Below are positions 45,438 through 55,144 of a stretch of 64,000 nt of DNA, piece by piece (position 1 is the stretch's first letter; every line of letters begins with the position of its first letter). The position numbers and the translations under genes are program-made. The stretch is taken from contig NZ_FXBS01000006.1 of assembly GCF_900178005.1 (NCBI RefSeq), forward strand, positions 1,054,001-1,118,000, written 5' to 3'. The DNA comes from Tuberibacillus sp. Marseille-P3662 (lineage in GTDB: Bacteria; Bacillota; Bacilli; Bacillales; Sporolactobacillaceae). Under the pieces are notes generated by a model, which saw only the letters and a program-made list of their open reading frames with translations, ran no database searches and was not told the origin of the DNA.

Positions 45438-46867
45438 AGCCATGCCTCCGGATATTCAATATCAACTTTCGCCACATCAGCCGGACTGACACCCAATTCT
45501 GTTTGTCCAGGTTTCAGTTTGAAATAGTTAGACGGAAAATACTTCAGATTACGTGCGTCTTTTCCATTTACAAATACTTTTCGTTGTCTATGATCAATCA
45601 CAACTTCGTCATCTGGCTGCAGGATGTACGGCACTTGGTCATTCGAAATCGAATTGTGTTTATAAACATAAACAGCCCCATGCCACATGTCAGAGACTGT
45701 ATAATCAGCGTATTTTCCAATATAGACTTCAACCTTAGCTACTTTAGACTGAAATTCACCGCCATAATCCGTCCAAGTTTCATAGTGTCGTGCGTGATGG
45801 TCACCATTTTCATCAATCTGACCAATACCCACAATCCAGCGCTTTCCATCCCTTTGTATATGAATCATTCCATCAAAGTTATTCCATATGTTTTTAGTTT
45901 CATTAATGATGAACTTCGACCCAATGCGTATATAGCCTCGATTCAGAATATAGTCTTGATGAGCATCTTTAATTCCTGCCTTTGCAACTACATTTCCTTG
46001 AGCGTCAAGAAGATATACTTCTACTCTCCCAATTTTTTTTGGATCACCGCTACTGACATTGGATAGATAGAAATCAACCTCAAAATCTTGAATTGCTTCG
46101 GACAGACTTCGCTCCAAAGCCGGACCATGCCACCCGTCACCGGTACCAAAATCACTTGCTTTGAAATGACTATCACCTGTTGTCATTGAACCTGCTATCA
46201 CACCATCTTCGATATATGAACCTGTTGTCCAGTTAGTTAAGGTGGTCATTTCATCCCGAAGGATGAGTTCTTTCCCCTGGACTGCTGGTTGATCAACAGA
46301 AGCTGGTTTGCCCAGCTGGATATAATCATCCGGACTAACAATCGCAAGCAAAGGTGTTTGTTTCAAAATTGTTGCCCGAAATACGGGCTTTGTTTCAGCT
46401 GTACCTCCGTTTGTGATGACCTTACCGGCTTTCGTTGGGTTGTTTGGGTCATTGATGGTTTGGGTACGTTCTTGGCCAAATGAGTCTGGATCCGGACACA
46501 GAAAAGTAAGTGTCCCTTTTCCAAGTCGCGCCAATCTGTCTATATCTGTACTGCCATCCAAAACCGCATAATCGGTCTTGTACGATTCAGTATCAAAAAT
46601 TAAAGCCCCATCCTTAATATCTTTAGGAGGGGCTAACCATGCTGCTAATCGGCGTAAACGAGTGTGGTAGTCTTGGTAATCATCAGCGACGAACCCAATT
46701 GGGACTTTAATCGGTTTAACACCGCGTTCAGATCGAACGTAATAAGCACCGGGCATCCCGGGGATTTCTGTCGTTTTTGTACTGATTGGTGGTAGGATAG
46801 ATGGTTTTGTCTTTATAACAAGACCGAATTCACTTGAGTGCTGTCCTTTGTAAGTTAAACCGCTCAT
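45434..46867 (-). CDS. Distal tail protein (Dit, siphovirus tail family)
   Basis: 477 residues. The N-terminal MSGLTYKGQHSSEFGLVIKT and PGMPGAYYVRSERGVKPIKVPIGF form the Dit ring domain. A lectin-like concanavalin insert (about 195-400, with GDGWHGPALERSL) and a C-terminal domain with VFVNGKDARNLKYFP follow. It links tail tube and fibre. It overlaps the tape measure (TGATG). Confidence 0.85.
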   Translation of the reverse strand: MSGLTYKGQHSSEFGLVIKTKPSILPPISTKTTEIPGMPGAYYVRSERGVKPIKVPIGFVADDYQDYHTRLRRLAAWLAPPKDIKDGALIFDTESYKTDYAVLDGSTDIDRLARLGKGTLTFLCPDPDSFGQERTQTINDPNNPTKAGKVITNGGTAETKPVFRATILKQTPLLAIVSPDDYIQLGKPASVDQPAVQGKELILRDEMTTLTNWTTGSYIEDGVIAGSMTTGDSHFKASDFGTGDGWHGPALERSLSEAIQDFEVDFYLSNVSSGDPKKIGRVEVYLLDAQGNVVAKAGIKDAHQDYILNRGYIRIGSKFIINETKNIWNNFDGMIHIQRDGKRWIVGIGQIDENGDHHARHYETWTDYGGEFQSKVAKVEVYIGKYADYTVSDMWHGAVYVYKHNSISNDQVPYILQPDDEVVIDHRQRKVFVNGKDARNLKYFPSNYFKLKPGQTELGVSPADVAKVDIEYPEAWL

Positions 46868-49800
46868 CAAACATCACCTTCGTTCCACGAATCAGTATAT
46901 TTTTGTTCTTCCTGTTGCTCAGTGAAAAACCTAATCAATCCCTCGGCCTGATAACCACCAATTTCAAAGACAGCCCGTTGTGGAACCGGCATTTGTACCT
47001 GAACAGTTTGTGGTTGTGCTGGTTGTGCAGCAGGAGAAACACTGCCGCCACCTGTCTGTTTAGCCGTCAACGTCCCCATCTGCCGCATCTGACGCATGAT
47101 TTCCATTGATTTATCGTTAGAAAAGATTTGCGTCCCGCGCGGTAAATTCATCAGCTCAGGTCCTTCTTCACCGACCCAAGTGAGACCGCCGCGCCAATTA
47201 TCGGTTCCGTCAGCGTTGTTACCGGCTCCTGGCCCACCAGCTGAGTAGAATTTAATCGGCTGATAAAGAGTTTGTCTAATATTCCTTTCAATAAAACTAT
47301 CGTATTCAGAAGCATCAGGATCCATATGAACCGTACTAAACATCGGTTCGTTTATGATTTGGGCAACCGTTCTGTCATATGAACTCGTATTGGCGTCAAC
47401 ATTAACATCTTTAGGAATGTTTTTGCCTAGCAATCTGTTGATGCCAACCACTTTTCCTCTAGCCGTGTTATATTTACTAATCTGCCTATCAATTTTATTG
47501 ATTTGGGTCTGCTGTTTGGCATTAAGACTATCAACACCGCCAGCATTTTTTATGATTTGATCTCTTTCTCTTTTAAGGGCATTAATCTTCCTATTAAGCC
47601 ACTTAAGGCCACGGCCGTGTTTATAGTTAATTCCGGATTGCTCGAAGGCAATTTTATTCATTCTGTTCCGGATAAGCTTAAGCTTATTTAGTTCTTTCTG
47701 TCGCTTGTCTATCTGTTCCTGGGTTTCGTCATTAGTTTTCTTCTGTTTGACCAACATATTTTGCAGAGCACTTCCGCCACGGTCTATACGCTTGTTTATT
47801 GCCGCCAACAGCTGTCTTTCACCATCAGTCAAACCGTTCTTTTTATATTGAGTGAGGTACATATCCTTGAGTTTCTGCCTATTCTTTTCTGTAGCACCGT
47901 TAATCACTGTTCTAATTTGTTTTTCAATTTTGACACCTTGGTTATATTTATTTTGATACTCGTTTATTTTTGCCTTTAGTTGACTTTCTTTCTGAACTAA
48001 CTTTAAAGCTTGGGTCTCCAACTCACGCATCGTCTTCTTAGCTAATTCATCATTATATTTTTTCAGTTCTTTAGTTGTGCCAGCAATCCGATTGCCTTGC
48101 TCACTGATTTTAGTTGATGACTTAGGCAATTTTTTAACGAGATCCTTGTTTAGACCCACCATTGTATCTAGCTCTTTGTTAGATAAACCTGATTCCTTTT
48201 GAAGATCCTTCATCTTATTTTTATAAGATTTGATTTTCTGAGGATCCGTCGCTTCATTAACCTTCTCCTGCAAATCAATATAACGAGCGAATTCGTCAGA
48301 CGTTAATTTGCTTTTCTTTCGGAGTTGATCAAACTGATCGATCTGGTCTTTAGTTGTCATATATGTTTTTTGCATCTTATTAGCCGTATCAAGATTCACC
48401 TTTTGAAACTCATCATAGGCTTCTTTTGCACCCACGACAGCTCCAACAAGTAAAGTTAATCCAGTGATAGCTAGACCGATTGGGTTTGCGCGCAAGAGCA
48501 TCAACCCGCGCGACACTTTGACGATTGATGTTGCTAAGACACCAAAACCGGCAGCTGCACCTGCTGCTTTCAAACCAACTGCAATAACAGCAGGGTTCAT
48601 GTCGCTAATGCTACGTGTCATTTCCGTGATCTCTTTGACTACATCCGTGAGCATTGGCAAAAACTCATCACCAATTTCAATACCGGCTGTTTGAAGTGAA
48701 GAAACTAACTCATCAACTTTACCTAAAAACGTATCCATACGTTCGGCCGCAACCTCAGCCGCAGACACACGTTCCATGGCATCTGCCATTTCGTTGACAC
48801 CATCAGCCGCTTCCTTAAAGAATATAGCCCCTGCCCGATAGGCATCAGTACCAAACATCTCTTTAAGTGCTTTTTGCCGCTCTCTAGGATTTAAATCGTC
48901 CAACGCATCCCGGAGAACGCCAACAACACCGGAAAAGTCTTTCACGTTACCCTGTGCATCATAGAACCGGTTTCCGTTTTCTTTAGTGATGATGCCGAGT
49001 TCTTGCATTTTTTCTTTGGCTGTTTTGGTTGTAGGAGCTAGGCGCAAGAGCATAGTTCTCAGTGATGTACCAGCGTCTGATCCTTTTAGCCCATTATTAG
49101 CAAGAACAGCTAAAGCCGTTGATGTCTCCTTAAACGAGAATCCAGCATTGGCCGCCGCTGCCGATGACTGAGCCAAACCAACACGCATTTCCTGTACACT
49201 AGTAGCAGAAGCGTTCGCAGCCCCTGCAAGAATATCCGCCGCATCTGATACGGACAAATTGTCTTCTTCAAAAGCATTCAATGCTGTAGACGCAATTTCA
49301 GCGGCATCAGCTAATCTCAACTCACCAGCTGTCGCCAAATTCAACGAACCTTGCAAAGCACCACCTAGGACCTCATCCATCGACAAACCAGCTTTAACGA
49401 GTTCGCCTGCCGCCTCGACAACCTGACGCCCGCTGTACTTCGTTTGTTCTCCAAGTTCTTTAGCTTGCTTAGATAGTTGTTGTATCTGTTTATCTGTCGA
49501 ACCCGTGACGGCTTGTACATTAGCAAGAGCCTGTTCAAATGTTGCCGCTTGATAGACAGCTGCACCGATGCCGACACCGGCCCCAACACCAAGGCCTATC
49601 ATGGCATGACGCAGACCCTCTAGCTCATGCTCAGAATTTTTGACAGCTTTTTTAATGTCACCGGCATAACGCCCCCACAGACCACCATTTCGCTTAACCA
49701 AACCGTTTTGCTCACGCAATTCCTCGTTGACATTATCTAACTGCTTTTCAGTCTTGGCCATAGCAGCACGGGCATTATTGAGTTTTACAGATAGATTTTG

Positions 49801-50085
49801 AGTCTGATAGGATGTATCGCCGGTCGACTCTTTAGCTTCTTCATAAGCTTGTTCTAATGTTTTGACTTTCGCCTGGTGAATAGTTAATTGATCGGAGAGT
49901 GATTCCGATTGCGCTTCAAGATACTTAGTTCCATCGCCAAAATCTTTGAGACGTTGTTTTGCGACTGCAAATTCTGATTTTACGACGCGCATTTGACGGT
50001 TCAGCTTTTTAACACCATCGTTAAAATCATTGCTTTCCATACTGATCTTAGTGACCAGGTCACCGATAACTTCTTTGTTAGCCAT
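46867..50085 (-). CDS. Tape measure protein (TP901 family)
   Basis: 1072 residues. A coiled coil (1-135) is followed by the TP901 core (about 170-480, with LGEQTKYSGRQVVEAAGELVKAGL and AMEKM-like helices). Further on are membrane-like segments (about 505-565) and long helical repeats. It sets tail length and may help DNA entry. GGAGGG precedes the ATG. Confidence 0.92.
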   Translation of the reverse strand: MANKEVIGDLVTKISMESNDFNDGVKKLNRQMRVVKSEFAVAKQRLKDFGDGTKYLEAQSESLSDQLTIHQAKVKTLEQAYEEAKESTGDTSYQTQNLSVKLNNARAAMAKTEKQLDNVNEELREQNGLVKRNGGLWGRYAGDIKKAVKNSEHELEGLRHAMIGLGVGAGVGIGAAVYQAATFEQALANVQAVTGSTDKQIQQLSKQAKELGEQTKYSGRQVVEAAGELVKAGLSMDEVLGGALQGSLNLATAGELRLADAAEIASTALNAFEEDNLSVSDAADILAGAANASATSVQEMRVGLAQSSAAAANAGFSFKETSTALAVLANNGLKGSDAGTSLRTMLLRLAPTTKTAKEKMQELGIITKENGNRFYDAQGNVKDFSGVVGVLRDALDDLNPRERQKALKEMFGTDAYRAGAIFFKEAADGVNEMADAMERVSAAEVAAERMDTFLGKVDELVSSLQTAGIEIGDEFLPMLTDVVKEITEMTRSISDMNPAVIAVGLKAAGAAAGFGVLATSIVKVSRGLMLLRANPIGLAITGLTLLVGAVVGAKEAYDEFQKVNLDTANKMQKTYMTTKDQIDQFDQLRKKSKLTSDEFARYIDLQEKVNEATDPQKIKSYKNKMKDLQKESGLSNKELDTMVGLNKDLVKKLPKSSTKISEQGNRIAGTTKELKKYNDELAKKTMRELETQALKLVQKESQLKAKINEYQNKYNQGVKIEKQIRTVINGATEKNRQKLKDMYLTQYKKNGLTDGERQLLAAINKRIDRGGSALQNMLVKQKKTNDETQEQIDKRQKELNKLKLIRNRMNKIAFEQSGINYKHGRGLKWLNRKINALKRERDQIIKNAGGVDSLNAKQQTQINKIDRQISKYNTARGKVVGINRLLGKNIPKDVNVDANTSSYDRTVAQIINEPMFSTVHMDPDASEYDSFIERNIRQTLYQPIKFYSAGGPGAGNNADGTDNWRGGLTWVGEEGPELMNLPRGTQIFSNDKSMEIMRQMRQMGTLTAKQTGGGSVSPAAQPAQPQTVQVQMPVPQRAVFEIGGYQAEGLIRFFTEQQEEQKYTDSWNEGDV

Positions 50086-50091
50086 TCGTCA

Positions 50092-50301
50092 TCACCCTCC
50101 TTCCACTTGATCAATTGGAACAACTTTATCCTCTTCCTCTTCTAAACCGTTGGCTTGCTTGTGAACTTGAATCATAGCGTAAAGTTTCCGAGGCGTTGAC
50201 CGCCAAAATTCATCATCAGACATGCCTAACATCACCGTTGCCATGTAGTATAGAAAATCCCAGTCCCAACCGGTTTCGCTCTCGGGGGACTGGGGATCTA
50301 A
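50092..50301 (-). CDS. Tail assembly chaperone extension (gpT) read by -1 frameshift
   Basis: Shifting back one base at A AAA AAT (50301-50307) turns AAT-TAG into TTA-GAT and opens 69 codons starting LDPQSPESETGWDWDFLYYM and ending EGG-stop just before the tape measure. There is no start codon of its own. This is the gpG-gpGT arrangement described for lambda and most siphoviruses. Product about 180 residues. Confidence 0.85.
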   Translation of the reverse strand, partial: LDPQSPESETGWDWDFLYYMATVMLGMSDDEFWRSTPRKLYAMIQVHKQANGLEEEEDKVVPIDQVEGG

Positions 50302-50633
50302 TTTTTTGTATCATCAGCCTTTGGCAAAGATTGACTCAGTACTCCATTAACGCTTTTTGCAAATTCACGCATGGATCCGGGACCAAGCATTTTACCAATA
50401 TCTTGAACAGTCAAATCTTCATCCTCGTGGATAAGACCTGCCCAAAGGAATAATCTAATTGCTGTCGGGCTACCATCCATAAATTCATCTAATGCTTCAT
50501 CAATACCTAAACCTTGTTTCTTGTACTCTTGTTCAATAGCTGCATATGCGTTCATATCTAAAATAAAGTTTCGTTCTTCATCTAAAACCAGTTTAAAAGG
50601 CTTTGGTTCTTTGATATTCATCCGATCAGACAT
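50298..50633 (-). CDS. Tail assembly chaperone (gpG-like)
   Basis: 111 residues, acidic, with IKEPKPFKLVLDEERNFILDMNAYAAIEQ at the N terminus. It lies between tail tube and tape measure and ends at a slippery heptamer (A AAA AAT then TAG). It coats the tape measure during tail assembly. A hairpin (50652-50680) before the gene may adjust its expression. Confidence 0.85.
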   Translation of the reverse strand: MSDRMNIKEPKPFKLVLDEERNFILDMNAYAAIEQEYKKQGLGIDEALDEFMDGSPTAIRLFLWAGLIHEDEDLTVQDIGKMLGPGSMREFAKSVNGVLSQSLPKADDTKN

Positions 50634-50651
50634 GTATTAGCCTCCTTATTA

Positions 50652-50680
50652 AAAAAGAGAGGGGCAATAACCCTCTCTTT
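50652..50680 (-). terminator. Hairpin between tail tube and chaperone genes
   Basis: AAAGAGAGGG-TTATTG-CCCCTCTCTTTTTT on the minus strand. A partial terminator here would lower chaperone and tape-measure expression relative to the abundant tube protein. Confidence 0.75.
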
Positions 50681-51548
50681 AAGCTGTTGTGAAGTTTGTA
50701 ATTTCAGTGATCGCTAAATTGTTCCCAGCTAAATCGCGAACATTTTTAGACGCAACCGCTGTATAGTCGGTTGTTGAGGCCAATGCCGAATCAGGTGTAA
50801 ATGTAACTGTCGTTTGATCGCCGCTTTGTGTTAGCTTACCTGAAACAATTTCCGAAGCGTTCATGACATAGAAGTTGCCATCGTGCACATCTTCTTTACG
50901 AATTGCTTCATCAAATGTCCACACAATGTCGACTGATGTCTCAACAGATGAAGCGCCATCTGGTGCAACGGACACAGTTGGTGCTGTTGTATCTTTATTC
51001 TGGTTATATACACCATCAAAGAATTGTTCAACACCAACGAATCCTGGACGATCTTCATCACCCGTAATTTCCATCGCGTTATCAAACTCCCGATTGACAA
51101 AGGTTCCAGTAACGGTCGGGGATTGGAAAGCCGGGGAATCTTCTTTTGTTTGGTAAGATTCTTCAGGAAGTCGGAATTTACCCTTATAAAACCATTTGAC
51201 TCGATATTTACCGTTGGATTTCAATGATTTAAATCCGAAGGCCGCATAAGGTGCATTATCAGATGACTTTCCTAATACAGTTCCATCAGAACCAATCGTT
51301 TTCCCTAACAGGTCGGATTGTGCTTCAAATGGCAAATCAGCCGCGTTAATTTCAAGTTCTGACGCGCCAATGGCTGTCGCTGTCTCATACGGGCCATCGT
51401 CAGCATATAACGTTTCACTGTTTGTAGCTGGTGTATATGTTGCACTAATGGCTCCTGGTATGGACTTGACCTCGCCGTAAGCAACACCATTTTTATCATC
51501 TTGATTGAGGATGGCATAAACCATACCTCTTAAACCAATACGTGCCAT
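50679..51548 (-). CDS. Major tail (tube) protein with C-terminal Ig-like domain
   Basis: 289 residues. The first about 185 form the tube fold (MARIGLRGMVYAIL, then EYAPAFGFKS-like strand and VTGTFVNREFDNAMEITG). From 188 on, TTAPTVSVAPDGASSVETSVDIVWTFDEAI begins an SbsA/Big_5-type Ig-like domain. Such domains decorate tails and may bind cell-surface sugars. Confidence 0.85.
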   Translation of the reverse strand: MARIGLRGMVYAILNQDDKNGVAYGEVKSIPGAISATYTPATNSETLYADDGPYETATAIGASELEINAADLPFEAQSDLLGKTIGSDGTVLGKSSDNAPYAAFGFKSLKSNGKYRVKWFYKGKFRLPEESYQTKEDSPAFQSPTVTGTFVNREFDNAMEITGDEDRPGFVGVEQFFDGVYNQNKDTTAPTVSVAPDGASSVETSVDIVWTFDEAIRKEDVHDGNFYVMNASEIVSGKLTQSGDQTTVTFTPDSALASTTDYTAVASKNVRDLAGNNLAITEITNFTTA

Positions 51549-51935
51549 TTAATTGACCTCCTTATATTGTATAAATCGCATCGGGACGTGAATAACGCCC
51601 GTGTCCTGTTCGTATAGCGTCGGCCCCGTTGAATCACAAAAGAAGCCGATGCTTAGCATCGACTTATAAACTGCATCCTTAATTTTTTTGGGGTTGGGGT
51701 TTTCCTTATCAAGCCAAATATCGACTTGAAACATAATCCTCGCCGTTTTTGGCTCATCATCAGCATACCGATCGTCCGTATTATCCATCTCGAAAAACGT
51801 GATCCTAGGAAACAAGGTATTATCGGGCGTAAATAGATTAAAAACAGCAGGACCGCCATAACAATTAGCTAATTCAGCGTTTAAAACTGAATTATTAATC
51901 ATCACATTTAACACATCATCAGAAAGATTGATCAT
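51549..51935 (-). CDS. Tail terminator/completion protein
   Basis: 128 residues with beta-strands and WLDKENPNPKKIKDAVYKSM, resembling DUF3168-type tail completion proteins. Position between HK97 gp10-like and tube genes supports this. Confidence 0.65.
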   Translation of the reverse strand: MINLSDDVLNVMINNSVLNAELANCYGGPAVFNLFTPDNTLFPRITFFEMDNTDDRYADDEPKTARIMFQVDIWLDKENPNPKKIKDAVYKSMLSIGFFCDSTGPTLYEQDTGVIHVPMRFIQYKEVN

Positions 51936-52318
51936 AAGCCCAGCCCTTTCTTCATGACAGCAGCTTGAGCTTCATAAATTTCATCTGTTTTAGATTGATA
52001 CGAAGGCGTCATGTAATCATGTGGCCTCATCTTAGAAGTACCGTAGACAAGAAAATAGGACCGCCATGCAACCTCTTTATCAGGACCCACTTCAATGTGT
52101 TTCCCACCAAAATCGTCTTTTTTAACTCGTCCTAGAACAATGTGATCTTCTGTATGAGCATGATCCTTGTTTGATCGTTTGACCCTTTCGCTCATTTCTT
52201 CAGACAAAACCTGTCCAGATGCACGCAATGCTTTATTCTGTAGACGATTGCCTTTTTGACCCATTTCAGCAAGTTTGCGCTGCATTTGTTTTGATCCCAA
52301 TAGATCCATATCAGCCAC
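51932..52318 (-). CDS. HK97 gp10-like head-tail protein
   Basis: 128 residues. Basic N-terminal helix (QRKLAEMGQKGNRLQNKALRASGQVLSEEM) and AWRSYFLVYGTSKMRPHDYMTPSY near the end are typical of HK97 gp10/neck proteins. Overlaps both neighbours by 4-8 bp. Confidence 0.8.
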   Translation of the reverse strand: MADMDLLGSKQMQRKLAEMGQKGNRLQNKALRASGQVLSEEMSERVKRSNKDHAHTEDHIVLGRVKKDDFGGKHIEVGPDKEVAWRSYFLVYGTSKMRPHDYMTPSYQSKTDEIYEAQAAVMKKGLGL

Positions 52319-52637
52319 CTTGAACCACCGCCTCAGTCATCAAGACCAATTCTTTTTTGAGACCTGTTTCGTCGATCACTGACTTGATATCATACGATAC
52401 ATCACCTTCACGAATTCGCATACCGGGTGTGACATCGTTTCGATACCGAATATGCCATTTTACGGTCTGTTCAGCATTGACACTCGCAGCGGCAAAATAT
52501 TCTCGACCGCTGACGCCTTGTTTTTGCGCCCAAATTGACTTTGTATCAACCCACTTTTCGGTTATAATACCGTCATTATCTCGGACCGGTTTAAATTCCT
52601 GAAGAACAATTCGATATTTTAAGTCTCCTGGATTCAT
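52311..52637 (-). CDS. Head closure protein (head-tail adaptor)
   Basis: 108 residues. MNPGDLKYRIVLQEF, WAQKQGVSGREYF and the C-terminal MTEAVV segment fit the SPP1 gp16/head-closure family. It seals the connector after DNA packaging. Confidence 0.85.
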   Translation of the reverse strand: MNPGDLKYRIVLQEFKPVRDNDGIITEKWVDTKSIWAQKQGVSGREYFAAASVNAEQTVKWHIRYRNDVTPGMRIREGDVSYDIKSVIDETGLKKELVLMTEAVVQGG

Positions 52638-52921
52638 GTTGAATCACTAGCCGGGGCATCGGCTTTCAACTGCAGCATGATTGTTTGCAATGAAAAATCA
52701 AGCGCACTCGATGTGCTGCCGACCACAACGGGCACCCTATTCTCGTACATATTAGAGATAAGCAGCTTTTGAGCTTGATTATAAAGTTCGGGAGCAGACG
52801 CATCACTGCACCCTGCTCCCTTTAAAAATTGATCAGACGCTTTAATACAATCATTGATCAAATTATCATCTTCATTAAAATCAATACGTAAAAAACCCTT
52901 AACATCCTCTAATTCAACCAT
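52634..52921 (-). CDS. Head-tail connector (gp6-like adaptor)
   Basis: 95 residues, helical (VKGFLRIDFNEDDNLINDCIKASDQFLKG; LYNQAQKLLISNMYENR), matching the phage gp6-like connector family. Its ATG overlaps the TAA of the FN3 extension. Confidence 0.85.
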   Translation of the reverse strand: MVELEDVKGFLRIDFNEDDNLINDCIKASDQFLKGAGCSDASAPELYNQAQKLLISNMYENRVPVVVGSTSSALDFSLQTIMLQLKADAPASDST

Positions 52922-53193
52922 TATGAACCACTCGCAGCTGTCGTAATATCTAAGGCAGCACTCAGATCAGATTCTAATCCGTTGGCACCAACTGCCTTGA
53001 CTTGATACGAATACGTTGTAGATGCCGTCAAGCCGCTATCTGCAAATTGTGTCCCGGATCTTGTACCGATGTTCTCACCATCTCTATAAACATCATAATG
53101 GTCGGCGTACTCAACGGGATCCCAGGTTAATTTTAAGGACGTATCCGTAACATCACTTGAAGCTAGCCCAGATGGTGCTTCTAGGCTGTTGAC
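52921..53193 (-). CDS. FN3 domain attached to capsid protein by -1 frameshift
   Basis: 90 codons with no usable start: VNSLEAPSGLASSDVTDTSL, then a Trp in KLTWDPV, YRDGENIG and a TYSYQVKAVGANG strand, a full fibronectin III/Ig-like domain. It is entered from the capsid frame at A AAA AAG (53193-53199). The stop overlaps the connector start. Ig-like capsid extensions made by frameshift are known in tailed phages. Confidence 0.8.
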   Translation of the reverse strand, partial: VNSLEAPSGLASSDVTDTSLKLTWDPVEYADHYDVYRDGENIGTRSGTQFADSGLTASTTYSYQVKAVGANGLESDLSAALDITTAASGS

Positions 53194-54395
53194 TTTTTTG
53201 CAATACGAAATGCCGATTTAAGTTTAATTTTGTGATCAAACCAAGCTGTTAAGACGAACAATTCAACGCCAGTCTTAACATCTTTATCACGGTCATAAAT
53301 CAAGTTCGGATCATAGTTAAAGTGTGAATATTGGAAATCACCCACGATAGGATCAACAGCAGAATCAGAGAATTCAACGGGTTTACCTAATACTTGTTCA
53401 GGCTGAGCGTTGTAAAGCGTAGAGCTACCGTTTGCCAACGACTCAATGATATCCATATAGTCTACATAGCGCATGACAATCCGGGCATTGTCGCGATAAT
53501 CTTCATGCAAATCTGCAATAGCCGCTTTGATCGCTTTGTATTTAGTCGTTCCTGTCACTTCGTTGATACCGACACCGTAGAAAGACAGTGTTTCTTCACC
53601 GGTTGCCGGTGTACCAGCAAAGGCTACTTTTTTCTCTTTTGCAGCTAGACCGCTTTGAAGACCTTGGTCGACTGTTTGGACTAAGTTCGTATCTGTGGCA
53701 GCCAAAATAGTTTCTGAAAGAGGAACGAAAACCTTGAATTTATTGCGACCAAATTGAACGACATCGCCCTCCGCCTTCATTTCTTTGGCTGTTTGAGTAT
53801 CATCAATAAAGCTATCGTCATCCAACGTGAAAGTGATTTTTGGCACTTCAAGATTGGTAACTTGGGTAAAAGTCGATACTTGACGCAACGGATTTTTCAC
53901 AAAAGGCTCATGTAGTAACTCAGTTGTCATGGTAGACGGAAGGATTTTCTCTCCCCCTGTTGAATTACCATCACCAAGTGCCGCTCTAGCTTCATCCGAT
54001 ATAGCCTGATTTTTCATCGTGGCCCGAATCAATTCAGCTTTGGCCGCTGTAACTTTTGCCTTAGGATCATCTGTTTTAAGAACCGGATTCTTGTCCTGAT
54101 CAGCTTGGAATTTTGCCTTCTGTTCGGCTTCAACGGCATCGTGTTGTTCTTTGATCACATCAAAGCGCATTTTCAAATCATCACGGGATTTTTGCAGAGC
54201 TTGAATGTCCTCAGTCGATTTGTTTGTGTCAATGGCCGCTGCCGCTAGATCGTTTTCTGTCTTTTGTAACTGTTGCCCAACCGTTGTCATGTTTTGCTTA
54301 AGTTCAAATAGAGTCTTATCCGCAAAATACTGAATATCCAACTTTAATAGATTTTTACCTTGTATTGCTTTAAACAGCTCTTTACTTTTCGTCAT
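53181..54395 (-). CDS. HK97-fold major capsid protein with N-terminal scaffold region
   Basis: 404 residues. A coiled-coil delta domain (about 25-105) is followed by the cleavage region and the HK97 shell domain (FVKNPLRQVSTFTQVTNLEVPKI; VQFGRNKFKVFVPLSETIL). The near-terminal KKSTA is encoded by A AAA AAG TCA ACA GCC TAG, a strong slippery site. A minority product of about 491 residues with an FN3 domain is predicted. Downstream of the ClpP-like protease gene. Confidence 0.92.
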   Translation of the reverse strand: MTKSKELFKAIQGKNLLKLDIQYFADKTLFELKQNMTTVGQQLQKTENDLAAAAIDTNKSTEDIQALQKSRDDLKMRFDVIKEQHDAVEAEQKAKFQADQDKNPVLKTDDPKAKVTAAKAELIRATMKNQAISDEARAALGDGNSTGGEKILPSTMTTELLHEPFVKNPLRQVSTFTQVTNLEVPKITFTLDDDSFIDDTQTAKEMKAEGDVVQFGRNKFKVFVPLSETILAATDTNLVQTVDQGLQSGLAAKEKKVAFAGTPATGEETLSFYGVGINEVTGTTKYKAIKAAIADLHEDYRDNARIVMRYVDYMDIIESLANGSSTLYNAQPEQVLGKPVEFSDSAVDPIVGDFQYSHFNYDPNLIYDRDKDVKTGVELFVLTAWFDHKIKLKSAFRIAKKSTA

Positions 54396-55142
54396 CTATA
54401 TTCCTCCTAAAATATTATCAAGATAGGCTGAGTTAGCTTTTGCCTCATTAGCGATGCGTTCTCGTTCGGCCATTTCCTCACCAGAAACGGGCGAATTTCC
54501 CTGTTTCTGAAGTTTTTCTGGAACATTTTTATACTTTTGTATCAGATCATCACTGATCGAAGCCGCCATTTGATTGGCTTCTTCCACAACGTCACACAGA
54601 CCAAATTCATAAGCTTCATTAGCCGATAACCATGTTTCAGCGTCTAGCATTTCTTGAAGCTTTTCCTCTGTTAATTTATCACCTGTCTTGTCCAGATAAG
54701 ACTGTTTAACAGAGTTACCAATGCGGTCTAAATCATCAGCCGCTTTTCGCAAGTCAGCAGCATTTCCAATAGCAAGACGCCACGGATTATGGATCATCAT
54801 CATAGAATTATTAGGCATAAAAATAGTGTCACCCGCCATAGCGATGACACTTGCAATGGAAGCAGCTAATGCATCCACATGAACATTAATTTTTGCTTGA
54901 TGTCGCTGTAACATATTATAAATAGTAACCCCTTCAAAAACATTTCCGCCGGGAGAATTGATATAGAGATTGATATTGTTAACCTCTCCTAAAGCTTCCA
55001 AATCATCTTTAAAGGTTGTTGCAGTCACATCTTCCTCGATAATCTGATATTTTTCAATGTCACCATAGATATAAATGTCTGCTGAATTAGACCCATCAGT
55101 TGCCATATTCATGTCCCAGAATTTCTTCTGTCTATCCGGCAC
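54396..55142 (-). CDS. ClpP-like head maturation protease
   Basis: 248 residues of the S14 family. INSPGGNVFEGVTIYNML binds substrate, the nucleophile Ser lies in AASIASVIAMAGD and the His in MMIHNPW. It processes the scaffold part of the capsid. GTG at 55142, nine bases after GGAGG, is the likely start. The TTG at 55148 is too close. Confidence 0.88.
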   Translation of the reverse strand: MPDRQKKFWDMNMATDGSNSADIYIYGDIEKYQIIEEDVTATTFKDDLEALGEVNNINLYINSPGGNVFEGVTIYNMLQRHQAKINVHVDALAASIASVIAMAGDTIFMPNNSMMMIHNPWRLAIGNAADLRKAADDLDRIGNSVKQSYLDKTGDKLTEEKLQEMLDAETWLSANEAYEFGLCDVVEEANQMAASISDDLIQKYKNVPEKLQKQGNSPVSGEEMAERERIANEAKANSAYLDNILGGI

Positions 55143-55144
55143 TA

